DNA from: Pseudomonadota bacterium
GTDB taxonomy: Bacteria > Bdellovibrionota > UBA1018
Assembly (NCBI GenBank): GCA_027485695.1
Contig: JAIXQO010000005.1
Location: 1-64,000, forward strand
Reading direction: 5' to 3'
Length of the DNA stretch: 64,000 nt
Numbering within the stretch: the stretch's first letter is position 1; the number at the start of each line of letters is the position of its first letter. A program made the translations under genes and the position numbers. Below, piece by piece: positions 17,525 through 25,908 of the stretch. The notes under the pieces are model-generated. The model made no database searches, had not been told where the DNA came from, and saw only the letters and a program-made list of their open reading frames with translations.

Positions 17525-17768
17525 GAAGCATCCCACCTTTGCTGCAAACATTGCTTCTCAGGATGGGCCTCTTTATTACTCGTCGACTTAAATAACGTCC
17601 GCCTCCATGAGATTAACCATTGCTCAGGAACCTCGGTCGCGAAATATCACTGTTTTCCCGAGTCCACAGTGTCGAACGATTAGACAACTGATCAGGAGTT
17701 CAACATAACCCCTGGATATCATTGAATATTTTTACACACACTCTGTTTATTTTGGTATCCTAGTATCC

Positions 17769-19232
17769 ATGAAACAAATTTCGGGTACCGGTTGGAGTAA
17801 AATCGGAAGCAAATCGGCCGTCATAGCAGGATCGATTTTCGGTCTCTTATTGAGCGCGCAATCCACCGAAATCACGTTCTACGCGAACAATAACCCCGAA
17901 CAACTTCGGTTCGACGAATCCAAAAATCCTTACTCCTACAATCTGCGGGAGATCCTAGCGTTCCGAACGCACAACGCATCCGAGTCCACTCGCATTCGCG
18001 GACTCGTCGCAAGCGACCTCTCGAGCGCCGTTTCGAAATCACCGCTCATTGTCACCAAACGCACGCCATGGAGTTCTTATTGGTATCCTCTCAGCGAAGG
18101 CGGGATGCTGCGTTCAAACTCTTACCCTTCGAATCAATACGCGACTTCGGATATCTCGAGCTATCCCGACGTAGTTGAGCTCTCGAATTGGGCAAACGCC
18201 GGCGTTGCTTCTGAACGGATCAACGCGCTCCCGGCCGCACTCAAACTGGATATCCTCCTCGGCAACGTGTTCCGTTTTACGAACGGAAAACCAAACCCAA
18301 AATTCTACAACGTCTCTTCGAAACAACTCGAACTTTTCCAAGCACATAGCGGCAGCTTTAAAAACGATCGCCGAGGCCTATTCGATTCGCGCGGCTACCG
18401 CCGCCGTGACTGGGGCGGATTCGGGAACTGTATTGGCTGGGCGATGGCCGCAATCCGCGAACCGGAGCCACAAACTTTTCAGGTCCGCAAAGAAATCGTC
18501 GTGAACGGCAAAATCATTCCTCTCGATTTCACGTTGAGCGCCGACGACGTATCGCTCTTCTATATGATGGCCTACACGACTTTCATCAACGAAGAGAACG
18601 ATCAAGACGGTATCGAACGACACGTTCAGGTCGGTTGGGAATGCGTCCAGACCGTGAGTCAACGCGCAAAAATGCTTCGTAAGAAATCCCCACATCAAAT
18701 GCGAGGAGACGAAGACGCCGAGGCTTGCGATGACGTGAATGCTGGCGCATTTTTCGTGGCAGTCACCAACAAAATCGGAAAGTACGGACGCCCGATCTTC
18801 GGAGACGTTCAGCCGGATATTGGCAATTGGAATCATCCATTCGTCGGCTACGCGATGAATGTTTCCCAAGAAACTTATCCCACCAATGGGAATTCCGCGC
18901 CTGCTGCTCATCACCTTCGTAAGGTGGATTTCGATCTCGTTTATCGGGACTGGAGCGCTCCAGGTACGGCCAATCAGTCATCCCAGTTCTTGGTAAAAAA
19001 CTACGAGTTTTACCTAGAGCTCGATGCAAACGAAACGGTGATCGGCGGCGATTGGATCAGCCTCGATCGCCCGGACTACGTCGCCGATGTCCGTAAGATG
19101 GCATATTCCAAGCATCCAGTGAAAATCTTGAAATACATCATGAGCCAAAGCGCGCAGGCCCCGAACGCACGAGTCGTGATTCCCGCGGATCTTAGGCCGA
19201 TCAGCCGTTGGAGCGTTCCTCAGGATCTGTGA
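17769..19232 (+). CDS. Secreted transglutaminase-elicitor-like cysteine enzyme
   Basis: A 487-residue exported protein (hydrophobic signal near residues 17-31). The order of motifs resembles the transglutaminase elicitor family first known from Phytophthora GP42 and present in some bacteria: PWSSYWYP near 100-107, LKLDILLG near 159-166, then WGGFGNCIGWAMAAI with candidate nucleophile Cys221. DDVNAGAFFVAVTNKIG and DIGNWNHPFVGYAM follow near residues 321-363. The family crosslinks or deamidates glutamine side chains through a Cys-His-Asp type centre. I cannot say which His is catalytic here; His356 is one candidate. It is a single gene with no obvious operon partner. The family call is from motif memory only. 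Confidence 0.6.
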   Translation: MKQISGTGWSKIGSKSAVIAGSIFGLLLSAQSTEITFYANNNPEQLRFDESKNPYSYNLREILAFRTHNASESTRIRGLVASDLSSAVSKSPLIVTKRTPWSSYWYPLSEGGMLRSNSYPSNQYATSDISSYPDVVELSNWANAGVASERINALPAALKLDILLGNVFRFTNGKPNPKFYNVSSKQLELFQAHSGSFKNDRRGLFDSRGYRRRDWGGFGNCIGWAMAAIREPEPQTFQVRKEIVVNGKIIPLDFTLSADDVSLFYMMAYTTFINEENDQDGIERHVQVGWECVQTVSQRAKMLRKKSPHQMRGDEDAEACDDVNAGAFFVAVTNKIGKYGRPIFGDVQPDIGNWNHPFVGYAMNVSQETYPTNGNSAPAAHHLRKVDFDLVYRDWSAPGTANQSSQFLVKNYEFYLELDANETVIGGDWISLDRPDYVADVRKMAYSKHPVKILKYIMSQSAQAPNARVVIPADLRPISRWSVPQDL

Positions 19233-19241
19233 TTTTTAGGT

Positions 19242-19275
19242 CGGTGCGAACCACGCGCGAGCGCCGCCCGCACCG
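19242..19275. terminator. GC-rich inverted repeat between convergent genes
   Basis: CGGTGCG (19242-19248) pairs with CGCACCG (19269-19275) between the stop at 19232 and the convergent stop at 19288. It is preceded on the left by TTTTTA, which would be the T run for the minus-strand gene, so a terminator for that gene is plausible. Confidence 0.4.
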
Positions 19276-19287
19276 CGAATTCAAACG

Positions 19288-19905
19288 TTAACTTCGATGT
19301 TTTTCACCAGAAGGTGTCGAACCGGAAACGCGATCTCCACGTTCCCATGCATTCGGGACCGCTTGAGTTTTCATGTCGTCGCTATCCACTTCGCCCGCCG
19401 ACGCGATGTCTTGGGCGCCGGCTTTTTTAAGCAAGTCTTTGGCTTTGGTTTGCCATTCCGAATCATCCACGTGAACGGAGAGTAAAATGCCGCCGTTTTT
19501 GACGATACCTTCGAAACGCTTGGCCTCATATTCGGGGATGCCCATGCCAATCATCGCACCGGCAAGGCCTCCGACGGTTCCACCGATGCCGGCGCCTGCC
19601 AGAGCCGCCATGATCGGACCAGCCGCAACGAACGGCCCGATGCCGGGGATCGCCAGTGCGCCGATACCGACGAGCCAGCCGAGGCCACCGCCCAACAATG
19701 CACCCGAACTCGCACCCGTTACCGCTCCTTCAGGAGCTTTTGTATCTTTTTGATGGGCAAATTCTTGTGTGCCTTCTTTGGATGGCATCAATACCGAGAT
19801 GTCTTGATTGCGAAAACTCGCAGCTTTGAGCTGGGTAACTGCATGATCGACCGCGTCTCGAGTCGAGAAAATTCCGAATACCGATTTATGACCTTTTTGT
19901 TCCAT
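19288..19905 (-). CDS. YflT/DUF3341-like stress protein with glycine-zipper membrane segment
   Basis: The N-terminal 60 residues (SVFGIFSTRDAVDHAVTQL, then FRNQDISVLMPSKEG) match the general stress protein 17M/YflT type domain. Next comes a very Gly/Ala-rich double hydrophobic segment (about residues 75-140), a glycine-zipper that should insert in a membrane. A small alpha-beta domain (GGILLSVHVDDSEWQTKAKDLLKKAGA) and a charged tail follow. Such proteins appear in envelope stress responses; the mechanism is unknown. The BON-domain gene lies just upstream on the same strand, which supports a stress-related pair. Confidence 0.75.
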   Translation of the reverse strand: MEQKGHKSVFGIFSTRDAVDHAVTQLKAASFRNQDISVLMPSKEGTQEFAHQKDTKAPEGAVTGASSGALLGGGLGWLVGIGALAIPGIGPFVAAGPIMAALAGAGIGGTVGGLAGAMIGMGIPEYEAKRFEGIVKNGGILLSVHVDDSEWQTKAKDLLKKAGAQDIASAGEVDSDDMKTQAVPNAWERGDRVSGSTPSGEKHRS

Positions 19906-19950
19906 GGTGATTTTCCTTTGTTTTGGTTGTGGGACGAACGTCTAAAAAAC

Positions 19951-20364
19951 TCAGCGCTTCACTTCGAGATCGTTACTCACGCGGGTTACTCCCGCGCAAT
20001 CTTTTGCAATTCGAGCGATCTGCATTCGCTCCTCTGAACTCGCGACGGGGCCGCGTAACGTCACCATTCCGCGCTGGGTGATGATCTTGACGTTCTTAGC
20101 AGAGGTCGAGAACGCATCTTGCCGCTGAATCTCCTGACGAATCTCGCGAGTGATCTCGAGATCAGAACGAGAGCCGCTCATTTGGGAATCGGCCGTCACA
20201 GCGTGGCGCGTACGATCCCGGGCATTCTTACCCGAATTGTCGGCGGGGATTCGTTGCGTGTCGGTGGTCGACTCAACCGCGTACACGACGGATGTGGATA
20301 ACGCCCCAGTCATGCAAGAGAGCGCAAATACGGGCCAATTTAAGAGCGTAGAGCGAAGTTTCAT
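19951..20364 (-). CDS. Periplasmic BON-domain protein (OsmY-like)
   Basis: A 137-residue exported protein (signal near residues 1-29, ending STSVVYA). The BON domain spans about residues 67-137: DLEITREIRQEIQRQDAFS, then VKIITQRGMVTLRGPVAS and AGVTRVSNDLEVK. BON domains bind phospholipid membranes, and OsmY-type proteins are induced by osmotic or envelope stress. The gene is 45 bases upstream of the glycine-zipper stress protein and probably in its operon. Confidence 0.85.
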   Translation of the reverse strand: MKLRSTLLNWPVFALSCMTGALSTSVVYAVESTTDTQRIPADNSGKNARDRTRHAVTADSQMSGSRSDLEITREIRQEIQRQDAFSTSAKNVKIITQRGMVTLRGPVASSEERMQIARIAKDCAGVTRVSNDLEVKR

Positions 20365-20594
20365 GAGAATTCCTTTGGTTATTCATGGGTCGATAGAATG
20401 ACCTGAGCCAGACTCACGCAAAAACGGACACCACACGAGCGATGGCCCAAATCAGAACATTTTCGATTTCTAAAAATGAGAAATGCAATATGAGTGCCCA
20501 AAAACTGACGCCCATCCGTTGAGGCATTCGCGTAGGCAAAAAATTCAACTTCTGCAACTGATCCTCCGATAGGTGAGTCAGGAGGGATTGAGCT

Positions 20595-20945
20595 ATGAAA
20601 ATTCAATCCTGGTCGGGCGCTTCTTATCTCAGTGAATTGAAAAAACAGTCGACGGATCGTGATCCAGACGGCCGTGCTCCGCCCGAAAAACGCGAACAAA
20701 AAGAAGAAAAAGATCCCGAAGCGAATTTCGAAGCGGTGATGACACTCGCCCAGGAACTCGGAAAAGACCCACAGACCTCAGAGCTCGGCATCACTGCGAG
20801 CGTCGAGAACCAAGGGCCTGGACTTCGTGTCACGCTCAAAGACGGAAACGGCGCCGTCGTTCGTCAACTTTCCGGCGAGGAGTTTCTCCGCACTCGCTTA
20901 AACGCGGGCAGTGGTCGTGGCAAACTCCTCGATCGCAAGGGCTAG
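20595..20945 (+). CDS. FlaG-like protein
   Basis: A 116-residue cytoplasmic protein with a strong ribosome site (AGGAGGGA) before the ATG. The first half is charged and probably disordered (KREQKEEKDPEANFE). The second half, GLRVTLKDGNGAVVRQLSGEEFLRTR, follows the FlaG pattern in which a short beta strand is followed by EV/VVRQ(I/L) and an EEFL helix. FlaG proteins affect flagellar filament length. Here it is an orphan, about 6 kb from the flagellin genes and convergent with the isonitrile operon. The similarity is short, so the call is tentative. Confidence 0.5.
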   Translation: MKIQSWSGASYLSELKKQSTDRDPDGRAPPEKREQKEEKDPEANFEAVMTLAQELGKDPQTSELGITASVENQGPGLRVTLKDGNGAVVRQLSGEEFLRTRLNAGSGRGKLLDRKG

Positions 20946-20957
20946 ACGCTCAACGAG

Positions 20958-21593
20958 TTAAAAAAGCCCCATCAACTGGTCAGCCGACTCCACGCAGTCA
21001 TCAGGTTCGTATCGTTTCAGTACCTCTGCCTGAGTGAATCCATATAGCGCTCCGACCGTGCGCGCTCCCGCAGCTTTGCCTGCCATAAGATCAAAAACAG
21101 AATCGCCGATCATGATCGCGTCGCGAGTTTCGATTTTCCATCGTCTACACACCTCACTGACTGGACCAGAATCGGGTTTCTGAGTGGAGAACGCCTCGAA
21201 ACCAAACACTGCTTCGAAGTTCTCTCGTAGCCGCAACTCATCCACGATTCGATCCGCGAGCACTTGGGTTTTGTTGGTGACGATGACTTTAGGCGTTTCG
21301 GCGTAATAAGCGAGGGTCTCCCGTACTCCTGGATAGACGTACGTGTGGTCCACGAGGTGCCGCCAGTAATACTCTCGAAAACGACTCGACAAGCTTTGAA
21401 TCACTTCGGTCGATGTGTCTCCACCCAGCAGACGCCGGAAAAGATACTCCGAGCCTCGACCAATTTCTCCCCCGATGAGAGCATGCTCCATTTCAGGAAA
21501 TCCGTTTTTCAAAAAGGCTCGATTGACACTTAATACGATATCTTGCCTTGAATCGATCAACGTTCCATCCAAGTCGAAAATCAAAAGTTTCAT
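20958..21593 (-). CDS. HAD-superfamily hydrolase, phosphoglycolate-phosphatase-like
   Basis: A 211-residue HAD hydrolase. Motif I is FDLDGTLIDSR (nucleophile Asp8, acid/base Asp10), motif II is VIVTNKT, motif III the Lys in FSTQKPDSG, and motif IV IMIGDSVFD. The cap domain is of the Gph type. It is the last gene of the isonitrile operon, and its ATG overlaps the stop of the FAD monooxygenase by four bases. It may serve the pathway, for example by removing phosphate from an intermediate, or it may simply be a housekeeping 2-phosphoglycolate phosphatase that became co-transcribed. Confidence 0.85.
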   Translation of the reverse strand: MKLLIFDLDGTLIDSRQDIVLSVNRAFLKNGFPEMEHALIGGEIGRGSEYLFRRLLGGDTSTEVIQSLSSRFREYYWRHLVDHTYVYPGVRETLAYYAETPKVIVTNKTQVLADRIVDELRLRENFEAVFGFEAFSTQKPDSGPVSEVCRRWKIETRDAIMIGDSVFDLMAGKAAGARTVGALYGFTQAEVLKRYEPDDCVESADQLMGLF

Positions 21594-23029
21594 GAGCTCA
21601 GATGATTCTCAACAGGAGCAACTCCAGCAGGCGTCACCGATTCAATATAGGAATCTGGCCTCACAAGAACGAACTGGTTGGCGTAGACTGGATTCTCAGT
21701 CCAATACTCACCCGCGCCCTGACGGGAACGAACCTGAATCAGATTCACGAACGGAGGTAATTTCAACTCAAGTTCTTGATCAGTAAACGCCAGCAAAGTG
21801 AATCGGGAATAATCGAGAAGCGAATAGAGTCTGGTTTTCCTGACGGCCTGATAGATTTCCAGGTCGTGTAGTCGCGATCCCGAGATTCCTTGGTCGCCAT
21901 AACGTACGCCCATACCGGTGACATAACCGGAACGTCGTTCGACGATTTTCACGTAGTCTTGAGCATGCGTTCCAGTCGCTGAGTGTTTGGTCGATCGCAC
22001 GAGTTCACCGGAGGTTTCAACAACGCCGAGCGCGATCGGTTTCCGTTCGCCTTCGTACGTTTTTAGCAACTCAGAGCTCACACCAAAATTCTCTACCTGA
22101 CCTAATTTCCACATTAGGTTGAACGCATCCCCCAACCCAGTATTCAATCCCTGACCTCCATTCACCGAGTGAACGTGGCAGGCATCTCCGGCGAGGAAAA
22201 CTCGATCAAGGACACTGAATTTTTCGGCGACGGATTCTTTGACAGTGAATTGGGATTGCCACTGAATCTCCTGGAACCTTAGTCGATACGGATAGACCGC
22301 GCGATTGATCTTGGTCAGCGCCTGATCGAAACTGAAATCCTTGGTATCCATTCTCACATAGAATCGATCGATGTTTCCCTCTCGCGGGATCCAAGCAACA
22401 TCCGATGTGTCCGCTTGAAAAACGATGATGTCCGGAACTTTGGGGAAATCGCTCTCAATGACTCCGTCGATCACTGCCCACACGATTTGCGGCCGCACGA
22501 CCTCGAACCCCACTTGAAATAGTTCCCGCACGAAAGACCGCGAGCCATCTGCGCCGATAACGTATTTCGATCGAATCACTTCGCCGTTTGCAAGCGTTGT
22601 GACGCAACCCTGGCGGCTGACGCTGATATCGACGACCGTACTCGAGCGCCGGACGGCCTCACCCGTCTCCCGAATTTTTTGATCCAAGAGATGTTCGAGG
22701 TGCGTTTGGCCCAACATGAGGAAGTGTTTATGAAAACAGCCTTCGAGCTCATCCCACCATTTGGATTGTCTCGAGATAAATTGCCCCCCCGAAAATACGG
22801 AGCTCGTGTTGCAGGTTTTCCCTAGTTTATAGAGATCATTGAACAGTCCCACCGTCTCCAAAAGCTGAAGCGAACGCGCGTTGAGCGCATCTGCTCGGCC
22901 GACTTGCACGGGACCCTCGGATTGGTCGAGTACCACCGTACGTAGGCCGGAGACCCGGCCCAGGTAAGCGCACATGAGTCCGACGGGACCGCCCCCCACG
23001 ATGACGACATCGGCATCGTGCGTGCTCAT
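21590..23029 (-). CDS. FAD-dependent aromatic-hydroxylase-type monooxygenase in isonitrile operon
   Basis: A 479-residue group A flavoprotein monooxygenase like phenol 2-monooxygenase and p-hydroxybenzoate hydroxylase. The N-terminal dinucleotide fold is DVVIVGGGPVGLMCAYLG (GxGxxG near residues 12-17). The DG motif is VIGADGSRSFVRE, and the GD motif is VFLAGDACHVHSVNGGQGLNTGLGDA, divided here by function. These enzymes hydroxylate aromatic rings with NAD(P)H and oxygen. Its start overlaps the dioxygenase stop by four bases and its stop overlaps the HAD start, so it belongs to the isonitrile pathway. I infer ring hydroxylation of a tyrosine- or tryptophan-derived isonitrile. It is not the HpaB-type PvcC of the Pseudomonas pathway. 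Confidence 0.88.
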   Translation of the reverse strand: MSTHDADVVIVGGGPVGLMCAYLGRVSGLRTVVLDQSEGPVQVGRADALNARSLQLLETVGLFNDLYKLGKTCNTSSVFSGGQFISRQSKWWDELEGCFHKHFLMLGQTHLEHLLDQKIRETGEAVRRSSTVVDISVSRQGCVTTLANGEVIRSKYVIGADGSRSFVRELFQVGFEVVRPQIVWAVIDGVIESDFPKVPDIIVFQADTSDVAWIPREGNIDRFYVRMDTKDFSFDQALTKINRAVYPYRLRFQEIQWQSQFTVKESVAEKFSVLDRVFLAGDACHVHSVNGGQGLNTGLGDAFNLMWKLGQVENFGVSSELLKTYEGERKPIALGVVETSGELVRSTKHSATGTHAQDYVKIVERRSGYVTGMGVRYGDQGISGSRLHDLEIYQAVRKTRLYSLLDYSRFTLLAFTDQELELKLPPFVNLIQVRSRQGAGEYWTENPVYANQFVLVRPDSYIESVTPAGVAPVENHLSS

Positions 23030-23862
23030 CGGTGAGAGACCAATCGTGGGTTATCCAGAGGCGGGTTACTCAGTACATGCACACGGCGAAGGTGTCTCGG
23101 CGCCCGGGTCTCAAAAGATTCTCGCCCATGCAGAAGTGAAAAATTATCTGCGATCACGATATCGCCCTCTTGCCATTCATGCGCATAAAAACAGTTGGGC
23201 GAATAGAGCGCCTCACGGATGCTCTCGTGAAACTTGGATTGCTCGTCTGTGTTCAACCCGCCAAATTCCAGCGTCGGAGGGTTTAAAAATTTTCCGAATC
23301 CTGCACGCGGTGGCTCGTTATATCGAATGACCGAAAATCCCCGGAGCGGATGCCGGTCAATGACTGGGGAAACGGTTTTACTGTCGTAAAATTCCATTTT
23401 TCTCTGATAAGTTCCCGTCGTTTTTTCCCAAATCTTTCGCGTTTCGGGTGATGTGTTCTCGAGAGCGAGCACTGTATTGGAGAACGTCGTTCTCCCGCCC
23501 TGACCTGCGCGTGGCGCTCGGACGCAGTGGAAAATCTGGAACTCCGGAACCTGCGGGCGATACATGCCATCCCAATGAAGCGGCACATAGTTGTTGTCGA
23601 AAATATGGTCTTCGGGGTTGTTCCGTTCCACGAGCTCAAGCACCTTGCCAAACGGCCATTCGCTGATCTCGCCCCAGCGCTCGCAGTACTTAGAAAATTC
23701 ATCGGCGTTTGAGAACGTTTGGAACCCCCGGAGCACCACCAATCGTTCGCTCCAGAGAAGTTCACGCAATGGCTCCACCTCTAGATCACGAACATCTCCC
23801 GCAGAAACCACCGGTTCCACGAGCACGCCAAATGGATTCACTGCAGTCTGTTTAAACTTCAT
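23026..23862 (-). CDS. PvcB/IsnB-type Fe(II)/2-oxoglutarate dioxygenase
   Basis: A 278-residue TauD-family enzyme. The iron-binding triad is visible as His96-x-Asp98 (PLHWDGMY) and His245 (SLLHGRESFE). An Arg in HLRRVHV (258-260) would bind 2-oxoglutarate. In isonitrile pathways the PvcB/IsnB partner oxidises the isonitrile amino acid, by decarboxylative desaturation to a vinyl isonitrile or by hydroxylation. The gene starts inside the end of the PvcA-like gene (11-base overlap) and its stop overlaps the monooxygenase start. Which of the two reactions it performs cannot be read from sequence. Confidence 0.88.
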   Translation of the reverse strand: MKFKQTAVNPFGVLVEPVVSAGDVRDLEVEPLRELLWSERLVVLRGFQTFSNADEFSKYCERWGEISEWPFGKVLELVERNNPEDHIFDNNYVPLHWDGMYRPQVPEFQIFHCVRAPRAGQGGRTTFSNTVLALENTSPETRKIWEKTTGTYQRKMEFYDSKTVSPVIDRHPLRGFSVIRYNEPPRAGFGKFLNPPTLEFGGLNTDEQSKFHESIREALYSPNCFYAHEWQEGDIVIADNFSLLHGRESFETRAPRHLRRVHVLSNPPLDNPRLVSHR

Positions 23863-24940
23863 ATTCAGCTCCTAAAAATGGGGCGATTTCTGTTTTATCA
23901 GATAGGACATAATGACTGGGGCGTCCTGCGCGATGGACGAGCTTCGCGCCGAGGGACTCCGCTTGCGCGCGTTTAAGAAGCACAAAACGTCCACCCAGAT
24001 CTACCGCAACTCCATGCCACGGCGTCTGCCAATGGTCAGGCTCAATCAATCGAATGCCCAGCTTCTTGGCTCCGCAAGCTTGCGGATGTATCGAGAGACG
24101 AATGGCTTCTGGAAAACGGATTTCGATCAACGCGCTCCAAGCTGAGCTTTTTTGGATCACTTCGTAGGCGCGACGGCGGCTGTTTTTCTGTATCGCCGTT
24201 CGACTCTGTTTTTGGCCGGGAAAAATGGCGTCCTCAAACAAGAACCTCGTGATGCCACAGTAGAGCCGATGCGCTTCTTTGTCGGTGTCCGAGCTGTTGG
24301 GGTTTTTACTACCTCGACTGACCGAAGCTTGAAGTACATCCAACGGTGCCGCGTATTCTTCCATCAATCGCGCGCGCATCTGATCGAAACTGAGTCCCGA
24401 ATACAACTCTTCTAGATTGAACGTTGAGATCGATGTGAGTCCAAGATCTACGATCATTCGGGTCAGCTCTTCGCGGTAAGCAGTCACATCGTCGTCGCTC
24501 ATTCCAACCGCATCACTAAAAACTCGGCCGTCCGAGCACAGAATCATTCGAGCACCGGGAGCATACTCGGTCGCGATCTGATCACAGAGTGACTGGAGAA
24601 ACCCAAGAGCATGCTGTTCCGCCATATCGGGCAAAGGGCCAAAAACCTTGGCTGGATTGGGAGATTTTCCTGGGAATGCCGGTAATACAAACGTCACGGG
24701 TTCACCGCGCTCGATTGCCGAGACGATCTTCGGCAGGTGCGGCGCCAAGCAGTGCGGGCAAGGCGTGGCAGGACAGGTAGGCGAGCCTGAAATCCGACGA
24801 AACTTCATCACTTTTAGGAGGATGCTCGTCGCAAGCTCATTCAGTGGAAAGTGTGGTTGCGGTGAAGGATCGGGTCTGAAGTTCCACGAATCGGAGAGTT
24901 CCCGTTCAACCTCTCGTGATCTCTTGATAAAAGCCGCCAT
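23852..24940 (-). CDS. PvcA/IsnA-type isonitrile synthase
   Basis: This enzyme family (DIT1/PvcA) turns the amino group of Tyr or Trp into an isonitrile, using ribulose 5-phosphate as the one-carbon donor. The 362-residue protein has the family core: PVTFVLPAFPGKSPN at about 81-95 (the usual CKSPN has Gly for Cys here), GPLPDMAEQHALGFL at 101-115, MILCSDGRVFSDAVG at 132-146, and a C-terminal PWHGVAV strand. A CPATPCPHC segment lies near residue 56. A ribosome site GGGGGA precedes the ATG. It is the first gene of a four-gene coupled operon. Amino-acid specificity is unknown. Confidence 0.9.
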   Translation of the reverse strand: MAAFIKRSREVERELSDSWNFRPDPSPQPHFPLNELATSILLKVMKFRRISGSPTCPATPCPHCLAPHLPKIVSAIERGEPVTFVLPAFPGKSPNPAKVFGPLPDMAEQHALGFLQSLCDQIATEYAPGARMILCSDGRVFSDAVGMSDDDVTAYREELTRMIVDLGLTSISTFNLEELYSGLSFDQMRARLMEEYAAPLDVLQASVSRGSKNPNSSDTDKEAHRLYCGITRFLFEDAIFPGQKQSRTAIQKNSRRRAYEVIQKSSAWSALIEIRFPEAIRLSIHPQACGAKKLGIRLIEPDHWQTPWHGVAVDLGGRFVLLKRAQAESLGAKLVHRAGRPSHYVLSDKTEIAPFLGAEYEV

Positions 24941-25037
24941 GATTCAAATCCCCCGTATTACGGCGACTATAGGGTGATTTCGAATCATAAATATAATAGG
25001 TAGCAGTACGGTTTATCATCACGATATCCTATGATTC
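24939..25037 (-). promoter_or_regulatory. Upstream region of the isonitrile operon with repeated ATGATTC motifs
   Basis: The short motif ATGATTC or its complement occurs three times: 24939-24945 (overlapping the pvcA-like start), 24982-24988 (GAATCAT) and 25031-25037. The outer two pair form GAATCATA/TATGATTC, an eight-base inverted repeat. A perfect palindrome CCGTATTACGG (24953-24963) sits just upstream of the ribosome site. These could be operators for the operon. I cannot place a convincing -35/-10 pair. Confidence 0.4.
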
Positions 25038-25119
25038 ACCGCGCTAATCGTGTAGTCCAGCCCCCGGTAGCTTCCAGTGGTTTTGATTTCGCTCACTCAC
25101 TCCGCTACAATTCGAACTT

Positions 25120-25908
25120 ATGAAGGTCTACGCCCTCTCCGATCTCCACATCGAGTCTAGACGGGATCCCATGTATTCCCGGTTTCTCGGTTGGCTGACC
25201 ACCTACCCGCAGAGCGGCGACACCGTGGTATTGATGGGCGATATTTTTGATTTCCTCATGGGTTACACGCCACATTTCCAACGCGAATACGCCGAGTTCT
25301 TCGAGCAGTTACAGGCACTGATCAAGTCGGGAGTTCGCGTTCACTACATCGAGGGCAACCACGATTTCCATCTCAAGTGGTTTTTCGCCAAGACCGGCGT
25401 AGAGGTCCACCACTCGCGTTTCGTGCTCGAGTACGACGGTAATCGCTACCTATTCGCGCACGGTGACCTCGTCGATTCGTTCGATTTCGGTTATTTGCTC
25501 CTGAGATTCCTCCTCAGGTCCCCGGTCGTGAAAATCCTCGCCCCGCTCGTCAAAGATTCGATCATTCTCAAGATCGGAGAGGTCCTCTCAGTCTCGACCA
25601 AGTCGTTCCGCGAGAACTTCAAGACCGACCACCAACGTGAGTACGAGGCTCGCATTCGCGTCGAGTTTCGAAACTACGCATGCGATTTTTTTAAACGCGG
25701 CTTCCGCGGCGTATTTCTCGGTCATTGCCACGTACTCGACCATTTCGAGGTTTTACTCGAAGGCAAACGGCACGATTACGTCAATGTAGGATTTCCGAAG
25801 ATCCATCGCAAATTCGCGATGATCAATGGAGAGACTGGGGCGTCTTCGATCGAGGACATCCCGATGGCGCTCGATTCATTCCCGAAAACTCGAACAACGG
25901 ACCACTGA
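25120..25908 (+). CDS. lpxH: UDP-2,3-diacylglucosamine pyrophosphatase-like metallophosphoesterase
   Basis: A 262-residue calcineurin-type phosphoesterase. The metal-binding motifs occur in order: DLHIES (DxH, near residue 8), GDIFDF (GDxxD, near 41), GNHDF (near 85), the AHGD segment near 115 and GHCHVLDH near 205. The length and the spacing match LpxH, which cleaves UDP-2,3-diacylglucosamine to lipid X in lipid A synthesis at the inner membrane. Other LpxH-like phosphoesterases exist, so the exact substrate is inferred. The 3' end overlaps the convergent lipoprotein gene by 33 bases. Confidence 0.8.
   Translation: MKVYALSDLHIESRRDPMYSRFLGWLTTYPQSGDTVVLMGDIFDFLMGYTPHFQREYAEFFEQLQALIKSGVRVHYIEGNHDFHLKWFFAKTGVEVHHSRFVLEYDGNRYLFAHGDLVDSFDFGYLLLRFLLRSPVVKILAPLVKDSIILKIGEVLSVSTKSFRENFKTDHQREYEARIRVEFRNYACDFFKRGFRGVFLGHCHVLDHFEVLLEGKRHDYVNVGFPKIHRKFAMINGETGASSIEDIPMALDSFPKTRTTDH

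Noticed and set aside
21590..23029. FAD monooxygenase as a ubiquinone-pathway UbiH-type enzyme
   Set aside because: The overlap with isonitrile genes on one side and the phenol-hydroxylase-like DG and GD motifs favour a tailoring hydroxylase.
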